Assembly (NCBI GenBank): GCA_963930645.1
Contig: OZ005652.1
Coordinates: 352,928,602 to 352,992,601, forward strand
Origin: Salticus scenicus
Lineage: Eukaryota; Arthropoda; Arachnida; Araneae; Salticidae
Reading direction: 5' to 3'
DNA length: 64,000 nucleotides
Shown: positions 11,002 to 23,569 of the stretch, piece after piece
Position numbering within the stretch: position 1 is the first letter of the stretch
Layout: each line of letters begins with the position of its first letter
Position numbers and translations under genes: made by a program
The notes under the pieces: model-generated
Database searches by the model: none
Told to the model about the DNA's origin: nothing
Seen by the model: only the letters and a program-made list of their open reading frames with translations

Positions 11002-12308
11002 TATGCTTTTGATCAAAATTAGAAATTAAATATATGAAATGTAAGGAAAAAAAATTGGGACAATTTTATATCAAGATGCCTTTAATTTAATAGTACATTT
11101 TGTTAATATTATATAAATAAAATGGTAACTTTTAACATTTAGATCTCTTCGACTAAAAACGGTTGCTTAAAATTTTAAAATTTAAGCATGAAAAAGGAAT
11201 GAAATTTCTTCAAAAGTCAGAATTTTTTTAAACATACAAATGTTAAAAATCTAAACAGTTCTAGTAAAAATAAAGCATAAATGTAATAAAAAGATGTATT
11301 ATTAGTTTTTGACTGTAAATATGACTTTTAATTAAGTTATTTAGTATAGCAAAAAGTAAAGATATAAAAATTTTATTTTGAAATATATGTATATATATAT
11401 GTATATATATATATATATATATCTTTTAATAAATTTCAATTTTTTATGAAATTAAAAAAAGAAACGAATTATAAAATTCCAAATAATTATCTAAAAACAA
11501 TTTAACATATTAAAAAAAATAATATTTACTTATAATAATAAAAATAAATAAAACGAAGGTTAAAAGTTCTATTTTAAAAATTCATAGATTTTTAATAATA
11601 TTTTTTTTTTATTACCTCATTAATTTAATTCATTATAGCTAAATAACTAAGATGTAATTAGATTTTATTTTTTATTGAAAACATTTAGAAATATTCATCT
11701 AATTAACCAAGTGTTTAGTTTAATTTCGTATCAGATTAAAGATTTTTCCTAAGGTAATTAACTTGATTTATTTCTTGAATTTAAACTACTGTAGAAAACT
11801 TTTAGGGCAAATACGAATTAATGATATAAAGCATTTTTTTTTTTTTTTTTCTAAAATGACTAAATGGCTAAAGATATTTCAATTTAATCCAATGATTGTC
11901 TTTCAAACAAAGAAATAGAAAAAAATGTTATAATTCAGTTTATGGATTGGGATTAATTCATATAATTAAATTTAATGGGTTGTATACTTTTACTTTATGA
12001 TTTTTTTTTAATCTGTATTACCTTATTTAGTCACAGAATATAGAAAAAAGTTTTCAATTAACAACATATATATCAATTATGTATAATGACGTTTTGGCAT
12101 AATTCGATTTTGACCTGTTTTTGTTAAGTTGATATTATATATAAACTTTTGAAAAATGTTAGACAAAAAGGGCAATAATTAGGTTTTTAAATATATGAAC
12201 GTTTTATAATTAGTTACAGTGTACTTAAATAATAATAATAACAATAATAATAATTTTGTGTTTCGTTGTCTTGGTCTAATTTACCCATACAGTGTACGTT
12301 AAGAGATA
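11002..12308. other. AT-rich non-coding DNA
   Basis: Very AT-rich sequence with a TA microsatellite near 11386-11421, T runs near 11608 and 11836, and an AAT/AAC microsatellite near 12228-12255. I see no gene, no RNA and no transposon end. Confidence 0.7.
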
Positions 12309-12846
12309 CAGTAAACTCCTGATTATCCGCGAGCAGATTATGCGCGCTGCGGATTATCCACGAGAGCTGAAGAAAGGTTGGATCAATAAAAATATTTTCA
12401 CAAGTATCAAAAATAAATGATTAACAAAATAAATGAAATAGAAATAAAATAAATAAAATAAAATAAAAACAATAAATAAATATATTGTTTCTGTCTATTT
12501 TATGCAAAATATTGTACAAACGGTTTATTTTAGTGCTTAAATTAGCTTAAAGATTGTACCTTAGCATCATCATAAGTACTCTTTTGTTGTTTATTGTTTT
12601 TACATCCGCATTATAAAAACAATATTGCCTTTTATGCATTATTCAGTACATAAAACACAAATATTTTTACTATATTGTGATTATTTTCACTGTTGTAATA
12701 TATTTTATATACAATAGAAGAAACGTTTTGAGTTGGAGTTTATTTTATCTCATTTGCCTTTCTATTTTCATCCTTTTTACAGTTTATCCTCGATTTGCAC
12801 TATGAACTAAACACCGGTCACTCAATTCTGCGGGTAATCTGGAGTA
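12309..12846. mobile_element. Tigger/pogo-like MITE, degraded
   Basis: The left end reads CAGTAAACTCCTGATTATCC with a second TGCGGATTATCC nearby. This is the style of pogo/Tigger termini, whose ends commonly carry ACTCCCGATTATCCGCGG. The right end in reverse complement reads TACTCCAGATTACCCGCAG. TA flanks the left end. The interior is AT-rich and has no transposase frame, so it is a non-autonomous, old copy. Confidence 0.6.
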
Positions 12847-13248
12847 TAATGTATGCAAATCTAATTTCCAGATAGTGAAAACCTTTGTAAATCTTTTAGA
12901 ATTCTTAAACTGTCTCATCTCGTTATAGAGTTGCGAACTTTTCCGTACACCTCTGCGAGCATTTCACAATATTTGCAAAAATGTATAATAACAATTTGCA
13001 GCTAAATATTAACATTAAACACTTATATTGCGCTTTTGGTTGGTAGAACTTTGTCGGTTTTTGTAGTTACTCAAAAACGTTTATAATTTATGATTTAATT
13101 TTAAACGAAAAAAGTAAAGCTAGGGATTAAATTCAAAATAATAAAAAGTAGGGAAAATTTCTTTGGAAGGAAAACGTTATATGAACTGCTTTATGATTAA
13201 GAAAAGTTTTGACATTTAAAACGAAAACATTAAATTTTGGTTAATATA

Positions 13249-14520
13249 GGGTGGCCTGAAAAACGTAATAGAAGTAAGCGATCGCTGTGGAAAAAGACAA
13301 CATGCAATAACATGAAACCAATTTTATTGAATAAAGATATGAATGACATTTAATATACAAAATACTCGAAATCTTTACCACCCCCGACTAAAGCCGGTTC
13401 CGAAACTCTGTTATAACGCGTTTGAGTGATCGGAATCAAGTGCACCAATCTCACTTCTGATGGCCGATTTCAGGTCCTCCAGTGAATCAGGGAGATTCCT
13501 ATAGATGCTGTCCTTGATGTAACCACATAAGAAGAAGTCGCATGGATTTAGATCCAGACTGTATGAAGGGTCACCCTATCCCGTGTCCCGTGAACTTCTC
13601 TGCATACAATGCAGTCAAATACTCACCAAACATCGTTTCAAGACACGTGAAGACATCAGCAGTTCTATGGGGATGAGTCCCATGCTGCATGAACCAGAAC
13701 TGGCGTATCATGTTGAGACGGTCCGCTTCAAAGCCAAAGTGACGCTCTAGCAACTCTCGATACTTCACTCTTGTGACCATACCGTCAATGAATATCAGAC
13801 CAATTATTTGCTTCGACGATATGGCTCATCACACCGTCACCCTTTGTGGATGCAGTGTCGAAACGACACTGAGATTAGGATTTTCCGTACTCCAATGGTG
13901 TTAGTTTTGTACGTAATCATTCACATAATCATTTTATTTTTTCTCGTATTCATTCAACTGAAATACGCCTCATCACGGAACCAGATCTTATGTTCACTGA
14001 TGGAACCATTTTCAAGTTCCTCAGTCATGTGGTTTGCGAAATCTCTCTGAAGCACAGTGCCCCCCCCCCTCTTTTAAAGGCTGGCACATTTGGATCTTTT
14101 ATGGACGCAACCCCATTGCTTTCGTGAGACTTTGTAATGATGTTTTGAATATGCTTAATTGTTGGGCCGACTGTCGAGTGGAAGTGGTTGGCTGATCCTC
14201 AAAGAATGTGCTTACACGTACCCTGTTGTCACCAGTAACAACTGTTGATTTTCGTCCTGACGCCTTGCTTCTTGCATCCCAAACACTCCCGATAGATTCA
14301 AATCGGTCTATCAACCTGTAAACAATGAAAATCAGTGAGAGAGGAACATCAGCTATCTGATGGCTTCAAAATTACTGCAAATTACGAGTGCTATAACTTA
14401 CCATGCGAGTACCACTTCACTAGGTGTCCTTTTCTTTCCGAACTCAGAACGACATGCCCGTCGAATGGTAACATTACTTCGGTTATTCTCATGAAAATTT
14501 CTTACGATAAAAAAATCGTT
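13249..14520 (-). mobile_element. Degraded mariner-like element
   Basis: The 3' end at 13249 begins GGGTGGCCTGAAAAACG, a typical mariner-type terminus. The rest is a decayed transposase read on the minus strand. I found no matching terminus upstream of the transposase start, so the 5' end is probably lost or strongly diverged. Neighbouring elements are unrelated. Confidence 0.7.
13390..14492 (-). pseudogene. Mariner-like transposase pseudogene
   Basis: On the minus strand a start codon at 14492 leads to a short first segment ending in WYSHG. A GTAAGT...TTTACAG stretch (14316-14401, 86 bp) follows, with the look of an intron. Then comes LIDRFESIGSVWDARSKASG, the usual HTH linker of this family. 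The first catalytic aspartate is in KIWFRDEAYFS, the second region is FWFMQHGTHPHRTADVFTCL, and the third is LDLNPCDFFLCGYIKDSIYR. The block that is normally WPPYSPDLNPCDFF begins here with a stop in place of the Trp. The expected FMQDG is FMQHG, so a catalytic Asp is replaced by His. A C run at about 14060 and several shifts break the frame. It cannot be active. Confidence 0.85.
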
Positions 14521-15056
14521 CTTCTAAGGTCAGTGATTCCATACTGCTTATTCTTAATTTCCGTAATAAAGCATTCACCTAAAATGTCAATATATGTGCT
14601 ATTACAATACTGATGTGTTACATCAATACATATGAAATCAGGAATCAGGAAATCAGAAATCAATCCCTTTCATTCCCAATTTTTTCCCTCCATAAAACAA
14701 TAAATCTTATATTTAGTCATAAATTTATTTCTAAGGTAATGTATGTGAATATTATTTTTAATGTGAGTAATAGCAGATTACGAATTAATATCTCTAACAA
14801 AGCAACTGAGAGGTGTTTATTTATGTTTAAAATAACCACTGATGCTATTAAAAATCATGACTTATCAATAAAAAAAATATATAAAAATTTTGGAAGAAAT
14901 ACATATTGTAATTAATTAAAATACAAATTATAAACATTAAAAAATAAAATAAAAAATATTTCAGTTAATTTACTTAACCCTTTATATCCCAAATTAACTT
15001 ATTTTTGGAAAAATAATTTGAAATTTCTTTGCTGCATGAGAAACATATTACATTTA
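14521..15056. other. AT-rich non-coding DNA
   Basis: No feature was recognised. The two open frames at 14335-14915 read antisense to the pseudogene or through low-complexity sequence. Confidence 0.6.
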
Positions 15057-15064
15057 GCTTAAAC

Positions 15065-16877
15065 CAGGGCCCGAAATTTCAACTCAGATTACACTCACCG
15101 ACAAAAAAGTTTTACTCGCCACAAAATAGGATTGTTAATTTTTTTCCTTTTTTACACATTTTGGGTTTTGGTTTTTTCCTAACTATTTCAAAAGGCTTTT
15201 ACAAATAAGTCTAAAATTACATATATTAAAAGTGTGTCGTATATCATCATGTTTCAGAATCATCTATAATTAAAAATCATTATAATGTATTTGAGGTTTG
15301 AAAAAGATTAAAATATCTAATAGCATAAATGCAAAGAGTGATTAAAGAAAAAAGAAGAAAAAATTGCTCTGTCAAACAATATCCCGTGAAAATCTTTGTA
15401 TTATGAAAGATGAAGCTCCCTTTATTTTCCTTTTATTTATTTAACTTTTTATTAAAATGTCTTTTTCGTGAATTTTATTTTTGCAATCAGACGGAATGTC
15501 AATGTGTATAACTTGTTCATTGTTGTCATTTGAAATAGACCTTTCGGAATACCTTTTTCGATAAAATCGTTGCTTACAAATCATTACAAGTGCAGATCAC
15601 TGGCATTTCAGTAAAAACCTGAAAATATGAACTGTTTTTTTTTTCATTATTCAACAAAATATACATAGGCAGTATCTTTAAAAGAGCTCTGGCTCATTTT
15701 TATGTGACAATATCGCATAGCCAAACTTTCGCATATCTCCTCTCTTGGATAGTGGACGATGAGCAAAGAGACTCTTTGCTCGTCTATTGGCACTCTGCTT
15801 GGAGAGGTGGGAGAAACGAAACTGCCGAAGACATCAAAACTTTTATGTATGCATTAAGCATTTTTCCTTTTACAGGTTGGGGTGATCTAGGGCAGCGCAA
15901 ACGCAGACTCGGCTCTCCGAGAATCTAACTAATCTGGTGTGTCACTCACACGAATTTCTCTTACCCTGAAATTTAATACTATAAATACAGATTGGAGATT
16001 AAGACGTAAGATAACGAGTACTGTTATGTAAACCTATGTTAAACAATTCAAATAAGGCTTCGGGAGAGTTTTATATGATAATTATTTCTGTGTGAGGGGG
16101 TTACCGCCCCCTCAACCCCCGGTTTCATTAATGCACCTACGGTTATATAGAACATTCGGTTATGAAAAAATAATTCTGTTTTTAAAATTATTTTTATTAA
16201 AATTATTATTTAAAAAAGTTATCTTTTATGATAATGCAGACGATTTCCATATTAGAGAATTAGTATAACACTAAGTACCCCAAAAAAAGTTGAATTTATT
16301 CTCAATATTACATTAAAGAAAAAAAAAAAATATTTTTGTTTATGTTAAAAAAAAAAAAAAATCGATAACTTTATTTTAAATTATCGCAGATCGTTGGTCA
16401 ACAGTTCTTTTTAAAGGTATTGGCGAGCTCTTTTGAAAGATACATGAAAATTTACTCTCTTCGAGGGGGGGGGGGGACTTCCCCCCCCCCAGGGGGGAGG
16501 CGAGGCTCGTACATACACAATTTTTTTTCCCAGTTGACTATCTCTATTACAAAAAAATATATATTCGTTTCATTTTGTTTATTGCAGTCTATAGATGTTT
16601 AACTCTACTTACCTGCAATTTCCCCCATAGACGTAATGTATTTGAATAATTTTGAGTGTCCCTGTACACAAACCACTTGCTTCATCTCAACGAAAAGCTT
16701 ACTGTAGCATTCCTATATGAGAAACATTTAGAATACCAAGTTTGGAATTTCTGCTACTATTTGTTCTTGAGATATGCTGATAACAGACACACAGACCACT
16801 CGCTAAAAACATTATTTTCGTATTCAGGGGACCTAAGAACTTGTAAATATAACAAAAACTCACGTTCGAAAATATTA

Positions 16878-16912
<35 letters not shown>

Positions 16913-17144
16913 AAAAAAAAAAAAAAAAACTTTCTCGACCATATGGGTAAGAAAAAGTAAAAAGAGAGGTTAAATATGAGGTTATAAGATGGCAATATTT
17001 TGCCATCTTTAAATCTCTAAAAAGAATGTTTTCTGTCACCGTATCGTGTAAGAATTCTATCTATAACTAGACGAAATTTTTACTCGCCACAGTAAAAATT
17101 CCACTCACCAATGGCGAGCTGGCGAGTGGAAATTTCGCGCCCTG
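15065..17144. mobile_element. hAT-type DNA transposon, non-autonomous or decayed
   Basis: The termini are CAGGGCCCGAAATTTCAACT on the left and, in reverse complement, CAGGGCGCGAAATTTCCACT on the right. Both are followed by a CTCGCCA-rich stretch repeated in inverted form. The perfect 8-bp target duplication GCTTAAAC stands at 15057-15064 and 17145-17152. CAGGG termini with 8-bp duplications are the hallmark of the hAT superfamily. The 2080 bp contain no recognisable hAT transposase or BED finger. The one ORF near 15704 (74 codons) is unlike any family I know. Poly-G, poly-C and poly-A tracts occur inside. Confidence 0.9.
16463..16929. repeat. Long homopolymer tracts within the hAT element
   Basis: A G run and a C run flank ACTT at about 16465-16490. 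A run of about 25 C (16878-16902) is separated by one G from a run of about 26 A (16904-16929). Poly-C of this length is rare in so AT-rich a genome and is a likely site of sequencing or replication slippage. The translated Pro/Lys and Phe/Gly tracts in open frames here are artefacts of these runs. Confidence 0.85.
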
Positions 17145-17152
17145 GCTTAAAC

Positions 17153-19776
17153 TATAGCTTAACTATAGGGAAAGCTTAAACTATAGGGACTTTGAAGTTC
17201 CAATGAAATCCCGTAGTAAATTTAGGCTATATTGAGGAATTTTTTTGATGGCACTTTAAAGTTCCGGTGGGATACAAAGGGTTAAAATGTTTTCCATCAT
17301 GTTTCTTAGACCACACTGTAGAAGAAAGTTAAAAGACGATAATATTACTTTTGATTCTATTGAATTCTGTAGAAGAAAAAATAACGTTCAATTTTCCCTT
17401 ATGTCCTGCTATTGGTTCAAGATAAAGTGTTATCGTGTTTTTCTTTATTAAATATTCTATCTTATATTTTGTTTGGGCCATACAGGTAAGTACGGTAAGT
17501 GTACGGTAAGTGTAACAAAAGTGGTTACAGCTGTAACACAGTAAAAGTGACACTTTCCTATTAATGAAATAGGAAATTATTTTCCTGCTAATTCGCAAGA
17601 AGTATGTTTAATAAGTATAAAAATTGCCGAAATACGGAATTATTTCATCACTAATCGATGATATTTGTGTTTTTCTTTCAAACGTATTTGCAAAAAACAT
17701 GATTAATTTGCTTTCTAGTTTTAAAATACGGGATTATATCTCTACTATTTATCAAAATTTATGCTTAACAAATTAAATAATTGACCAACTTGGTGATTTT
17801 TCGTTGCTAATAAAAAAAAAATTTGCAATTCTTACAAACAATTCCACAAAGCATGCGACAATTTTGCCTATTACTTAAATACGAAATTATTTCACCCTTC
17901 ATTGCCAAAATTTACGTTCAATCACAACTAATTTACTAAAATAGGCCATTGTTTTGCTGTCAATCAATAAAATTCGCGCTTATTTTCAACTTTTGAACTT
18001 TTTGGGGGTGATTAAGTATCGGTAGCGACTTTTATAGCTTTAAATGATAAATGTGCACTTTCACAGAAAACCTTCAAAATATTGAATTTTTTAAAAATTA
18101 AAAAATCTGGTGAGAGAATCCCTATTCCGTAGCTTTTCATATCATTCTATAGTTTTGTATCGCTCCTGTACAAACTACGCCGATTTCGTACTTGTTTGGA
18201 GTTATGAAACATTGTCGTCACTTCTGGCGACTAAAGTTTAATTATTTTGGTAGCCATTTTCAATGTAATGGTCACCCGTTGGTGACTGGTGACTTTCTTT
18301 TGACGCTAATCGAGAGCTTTACTATATACATAATGGAGACTGGACTAGCTGACCCATATTTTTGCTTTTGGTTACCTATTTTTTCTGCAATACTTAGATA
18401 AATTCTGGTGAATACCTCAGAAAGTCTATCTCTTTGGTTTCAAAATCGTAGGATCGATCAATAAAATTCTAGTTTATATGATTCCCAAAACACTTTTTCA
18501 AGATCTTGTAACTATCAAAACTAACCCCGCATAACGTGATATGGATAGACATACTTAGGCAGAACACAGCAGATTTCAAGGAAAAACATTTTATTTTAGC
18601 AAAACCTTTTATTATAATAATATTTCGCTAAACATTTTTGCTTAAATAAATAAATAATTAATTAATGCATCAAGAAAAATAAATCCTGCTTACCTGTAGA
18701 TCTAGCTACCTGCAGTTTTTCAATTAGATCTAATTTAATGAAATAACTCAATACTTGAAATCAATCATGAATATAAGAGTTCTGACCTCATTCATTTAAA
18801 CAGTCGGGTTCAATTTTAAAGAAATTTACTTTAATCGTACAAAATTGAATCGTCCTTCCCTGTCTATCTCTATTTTATTCCCATTTTTGTGAATGGTGGA
18901 AAAACATTTCTCATCGCCATGCGTTTAGTAAATCTTCCTTAAGTACAGGTTGGCTTGGTATTTTACTAAATTAAAGTTGTTTATTTTATGATCAGGAGAC
19001 CTTTGATTCTATTGAGAATTTCACTGTTGGTCGTTTTGCGTGTGTGTGTGTTCTTTCGAAATCTTTTTGTGGTTCTCTGGGATTTACCAGAATTCTTAAA
19101 TGAATACCCTCACCATTATCTTGTCAGGAGACTGGGGCTATAAAATCTTTGGCTTTGAAAGTTTTTTCAGCTTTTGAACTCTTATTAAGGAACATCTAGT
19201 TGTGCCATAGTTATGTTATAGCTATGCAAACTGAGCCATTACCTAATTGTAGCAACTAGCTCCATAGTGATATCTGACATAAGATGAATTTCTAAAGAAT
19301 AGATGCAAAATACTTTGATATGTGTATGGAACCAGAGTTAACTTCCCTTTGAAAAACCGCCATAAGCAGCACCTTAATTTGATTTACAAATTCCACAGAC
19401 AAATAATAATAATAATGATAATAATAATAATAATAATAATAATTAATTAAAAAGATGTACGCTGAAAAACGATGTTAACCAGTCAGAAAAATGATGATTA
19501 GAGATTTTTCCTTCATGCCGCTTCCAAGCTGATTGAATTTAAGATGGATTGTGCACTTGTACTTACAATCACCACTGATAAAATAACAGCAATCTACCTC
19601 CATTGTGGCAGGAAATAGGAAATGAGTGCAAGCTAGCCCTATATGCAATCTGTTCCCGGTCTCTCCACCATATTTGGTCATACATGTCATGTTGAGAAAG
19701 AATAAGATTCCAAATTATGAAAGCAATTTTTGTTTGGAAAATTTGTAAAAGAAAACAATTTATATAGTAAAGTATA
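17153..19776. other. Non-coding DNA
   Basis: Starts with short degenerate repeats of AGCTTAAACTATAGG beside the hAT element. An AAT-type microsatellite lies at about 19402-19445. No gene, RNA or transposon terminus was recognised. The ORF at 19475-19690 on the minus strand and that at 17329-17598 resemble nothing I know. Confidence 0.6.
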
Positions 19777-20170
19777 GAGTGCGGCGCAAAAGTTTATGCA
19801 CAAGCTACATTTTTTGATAAAATGAAAAATATATACCGGAATGCTACGAAAATTTTACTGTATGTAAATAATTGGATTACAAATTCATATTTCGAATTCG
19901 AAAACAATTATCTGAAAATAAAATAAAAAATTATATAAAAATCAAAATGCGGAAGTTGCACTCGGGAGGAAAACACTTTTTTAAAAACTGTAATCGATAA
20001 ACTCAATCTTGAGAATCCGAAAAATCCAATTAAAATCTTAAAATTAATTCAAATTAACTTTTAATTAACGTTTTAAAATCGCTGAAAACCAAAACAAAAC
20101 CACGTGATTTGAAAACGCTCTCTGAGATAGGGTTGACGTCACAGTTCACGAAGTGCGAATGTTTACACTC
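19777..20170 (+). repeat. Left inverted repeat of the 5.2-kb element
   Basis: This arm pairs in inverted orientation with 24951-24773 and then, across the nested Tc1 element, with about 23569-23370. Matches include ACAAATTCATATTTCGAATTC, reversed near 24825-24850, and GTTGACGTCACAGTTCACGA, reversed near 23375-23400. The arms differ at perhaps a fifth to a quarter of positions by eye, which implies an old insertion. Confidence 0.65.
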
Positions 20171-20945
20171 TTTTATGTATTGCTTTTTTTTTTTTTTTTT
20201 TCGCTCTGTTCTAATCTGTATTTTATGTTTTATTTTTTTTAAGTTTTTACCTTTTGTAAGAAATGAACCTTAATAACTGTACTATAATCTTATATATATA
20301 TTTTTTTCTATATTTAATTGTATAATGTTGATTTTGGATTTGTAAAAGAGCAATCGGATAATCTGCCGAAAATAGATCGTCTTTTCATATTCTCATTTTT
20401 GAGAAAACATCTCGATTTTATTGGCGCAGAAATAAAAAGAGCTAAAGCTAAAATATATAGATTTATTCTGTATTTATATTTAGAAAATTATAAACGTCTT
20501 CATAATAGAATTTTAGTATTGTATTAATATAGTAGTAGTATTTTTTTTACATTTCTCTAATTTTTTAAACGCTTGTATGTGAGAATTTTTCTTTTTTCAT
20601 AATGTATACTTAAAGATTTAATTATAGTTAAAATATTCATTAAAATTTTACAGTGCATAAAAATATGTTTTACTGATTTACTTATATTATTATTTATTAT
20701 TAATATTTTGTTTTTGACCAGAATTGTTTAATTATGTTATCTTACAAAATATATATTATTATTTTAAGGAACAGCCATTAATTATTCATGACTATATTAT
20801 GAGTTCAGTAGTATTTAATATTTACTTCATGTTTTTTCAAATGAAAAAATGTTATTTTCAAAATGCATTATTTATTTATATTTTATTTTATTTTATTTTA
20901 TTGAAAACAGGAAGTTTACTTTCCATAATTTTTTCAGTAGTTTTT

Positions 20946-20983
<38 letters not shown>

Positions 20984-21796
20984 TAGATAGATTTCAATTT
21001 TAACCATTTATTTTTCTATTTAATTTTCTTAAATTTATTCTTTTATTTCATTTGAATCATATTGTTCTACGTCGTTTACATTAGCAACGGCTGTTACACA
21101 ATTATTTATTTATTTAATTAATTCATTTGAAAAGGAAAATATAATTAAATGTTTTTATCAGGAAAATGTTAATATCGGAGAAAGGTTACTCTTATTAAAA
21201 TTTGAGTTTAATAAAATCTTATTTATTTATTATTTATTTAATTAATTTTAAAAAGGAAAAATATTTTGTTATTTATTTATTTATTGTATTGATCGAAATC
21301 AAATAGTAATATAGCAGACAGAGCGAGTGCAATAAAGTACATGGTGCCTAAACTAAAATACATTTAATAGATGCTGAGATACAGCTATCCTTAAAATCTT
21401 AGTTCTTGAATAATATCAGCTTTTGCCGTCTGATAAGTATCCAAATTGAAGTGCAAAGGAAAGACGTTGCTGTGGAACCAGAACCCAACCCAAGAAACCA
21501 GACCCAAAAGATCAGGGTACACTTGAGGGAAAGAGGCTGCCGTAGGCAGCAGATACCCAAAATGGTGTTGAGAGCAATTTCAATGAATTTATTTTTTAAT
21601 TATCTATTTATTTAGTTAGTTTTTGTTTATAGAATGATATAAAAAATAAGGATTTTTTTTTTTTTTTTTTTGAAAATTTATTTAAATTTGGCGACCAGTG
21701 AAGCAGGCGAAGACCGTCAGTTATAGTATATACAAGGGTTGATCCAAGTTTATTTCGGGGGCCCGTTTTTGAGAAAAACAAAATAATTTTGTGAAA

Positions 21797-21839
<43 letters not shown>

Positions 21840-23369
21840 TTTTTTTTTTTTTTTGATAAAAAGAATTATCACACGAAACCTTTTACTTTAGTAGTTACTC
21901 TATCTAATGTTCTTTATCAAGTTAACAGCATATTATTGAACCAAGTATAGACACTTATTAAAAATAATATTGTTAACGTGGAAATTTTTTTTATAAAATC
22001 AGCATCTTTTTAAAAATAAATCTTGTGAAAGGGCTGTTGTTATCAATCTGAATTTTGTGAAGGGACCCATTTTATGGATTTGAATTTTGTGAAGGGGCCC
22101 ATTTTAGAGATTTGAATTTTGTGAAGGGGTAGCAAATGGGTCCCAATTTTTACCTGGATCGATCCCTGAAATATTCTAAACATATTTGGATTTTACATTA
22201 AAGCTTTATTGATAAATGAATTTAATATATATATATATATATATATTGTGTTTGATTGCTGAAATTTACTGCAAATTTTTAATTAATTATTTAATACCAT
22301 TCATACTTATATCTAGATCAAGTATAACGTATAAGGTATTATTACATTTAACATATAGTTCATATGTTTATTTTATTTTATTTTATTTTATTTTAAAGCA
22401 CTTTGTTTTTCTATTGCTAATAATAATTATTATTATTGTTGATATTTTCCATTTCTATTAATCTTTTCTTTCTATTTTCCCCCCAAAAAAAAAAAAAAAA
22501 AAAAAAAAAGAGTAATTACATTATAAAAATAACTAAGCACGTTTCTAAATTCTGAAAATAATAATTAATAATAATAATAATTTTGTAACGAGACCTTTTT
22601 ATTTATTTATTTATTTAGAATGATAAGCACATATAATTTTCCTTAAATACTTTTCAATTTCTCAAATTGCGTCACTATAATGTCTTTAATTATTCACAAT
22701 CTTCAACTCCTATTTTAATAGAAATACTGTTAAGTTATATAATATTGAAATGTACTAAAAAAGTTATTTCTAGCTTAATACTATATCTTCTGTTGCAGAC
22801 TCTGACAAGGTTGCCTGAAGTATAAATATTTATTATTATTATTGTTGTTTATTGATTTTTTTAATCTCAATTTTGTACACATTCGAAGGGGAAATATATA
22901 TATATACAGATGGCATCTCATAATTATAAATGTAATCTAATTTAAATTAATTCAGCATATACTATTCTAGATTATTTAAGCAATAAAAATATACATGTTA
23001 TTCTGTTAAATATTATTACCCAATCTCAATATTTTATTTCTGTACTCAGCCTAGAATAATAATAATAAATCTATAAAACATAATAAAATGAAACAAAACA
23101 AGTATTTAAAAGGTACATCTAGTAAAGAAATTCTTTAAGAACATTCTACTGATCAACTATTATTTCGATTATATTTTAATTTGAATTAATAACAGCAGGC
23201 GAGTAAAAAAAAATCCCATTGAAACTTGATGTCATTTATAGAATGAAGTGATGTCTAATGAGTTCAAATTGTTTTAAGATATTTTTTTTTCATTAGAGAA
23301 AGTATACAAAATTTTGCTGAATGCGCGAATTTTCTATACAATACTATAGGGAGAAATTCAGCGAGCAGT
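20171..23369. other. Interior of the 5.2-kb element, non-coding
   Basis: AT-rich with TA tracts (about 20949-20980 and 22225-22247), a TTA tract (21801-21840), T and A runs, and a TTTTA tract near 22367-22395. A GC-richer patch at 21430-21565 and a triple short repeat at 22035-22145 stand out. No transposase motif was found on either strand. Confidence 0.6.
22035..22145 (+). repeat. Short tandem repeat, three copies of about 40 bp
   Basis: The phrase TGAATTTTGTGAAGGGNCCC followed by ATTTTA(T/G)(G/A)GATT occurs three times in a row near 22050, 22080 and 22115, the last copy altered. An earlier related phrase with GGGGGCCCG stands near 21758. It has no coding meaning. Confidence 0.7.
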
Positions 23370-23569
23370 TCATTTCGTGAATAGTGACGTCATGATAGGT
23401 TTCATCACGTGACGCAGCGTTTTCGGGCCAACATGAAAACTACATCTTTTAAAGTTAATTTATTAAAGCATCCGGTTTTCAAATATGCATAAAAATGGTA
23501 TCAAAATGTTTGTATTTTCATGCTCTATCATTTACAAGTTAAAATGAAAAATGTGCAATTTCCCCATTA

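Noticed and set aside
16656..16995. Frames with poly-Pro/poly-Lys or poly-Phe/poly-Gly
   Set aside because: They are produced by the adjacent C and A homopolymers inside the hAT element.
20318..20527. Open frame with a charged, protein-like composition
   Set aside because: It resembles no known family and lies in the AT-rich cargo of the 5.2-kb element; length is within chance for this composition.
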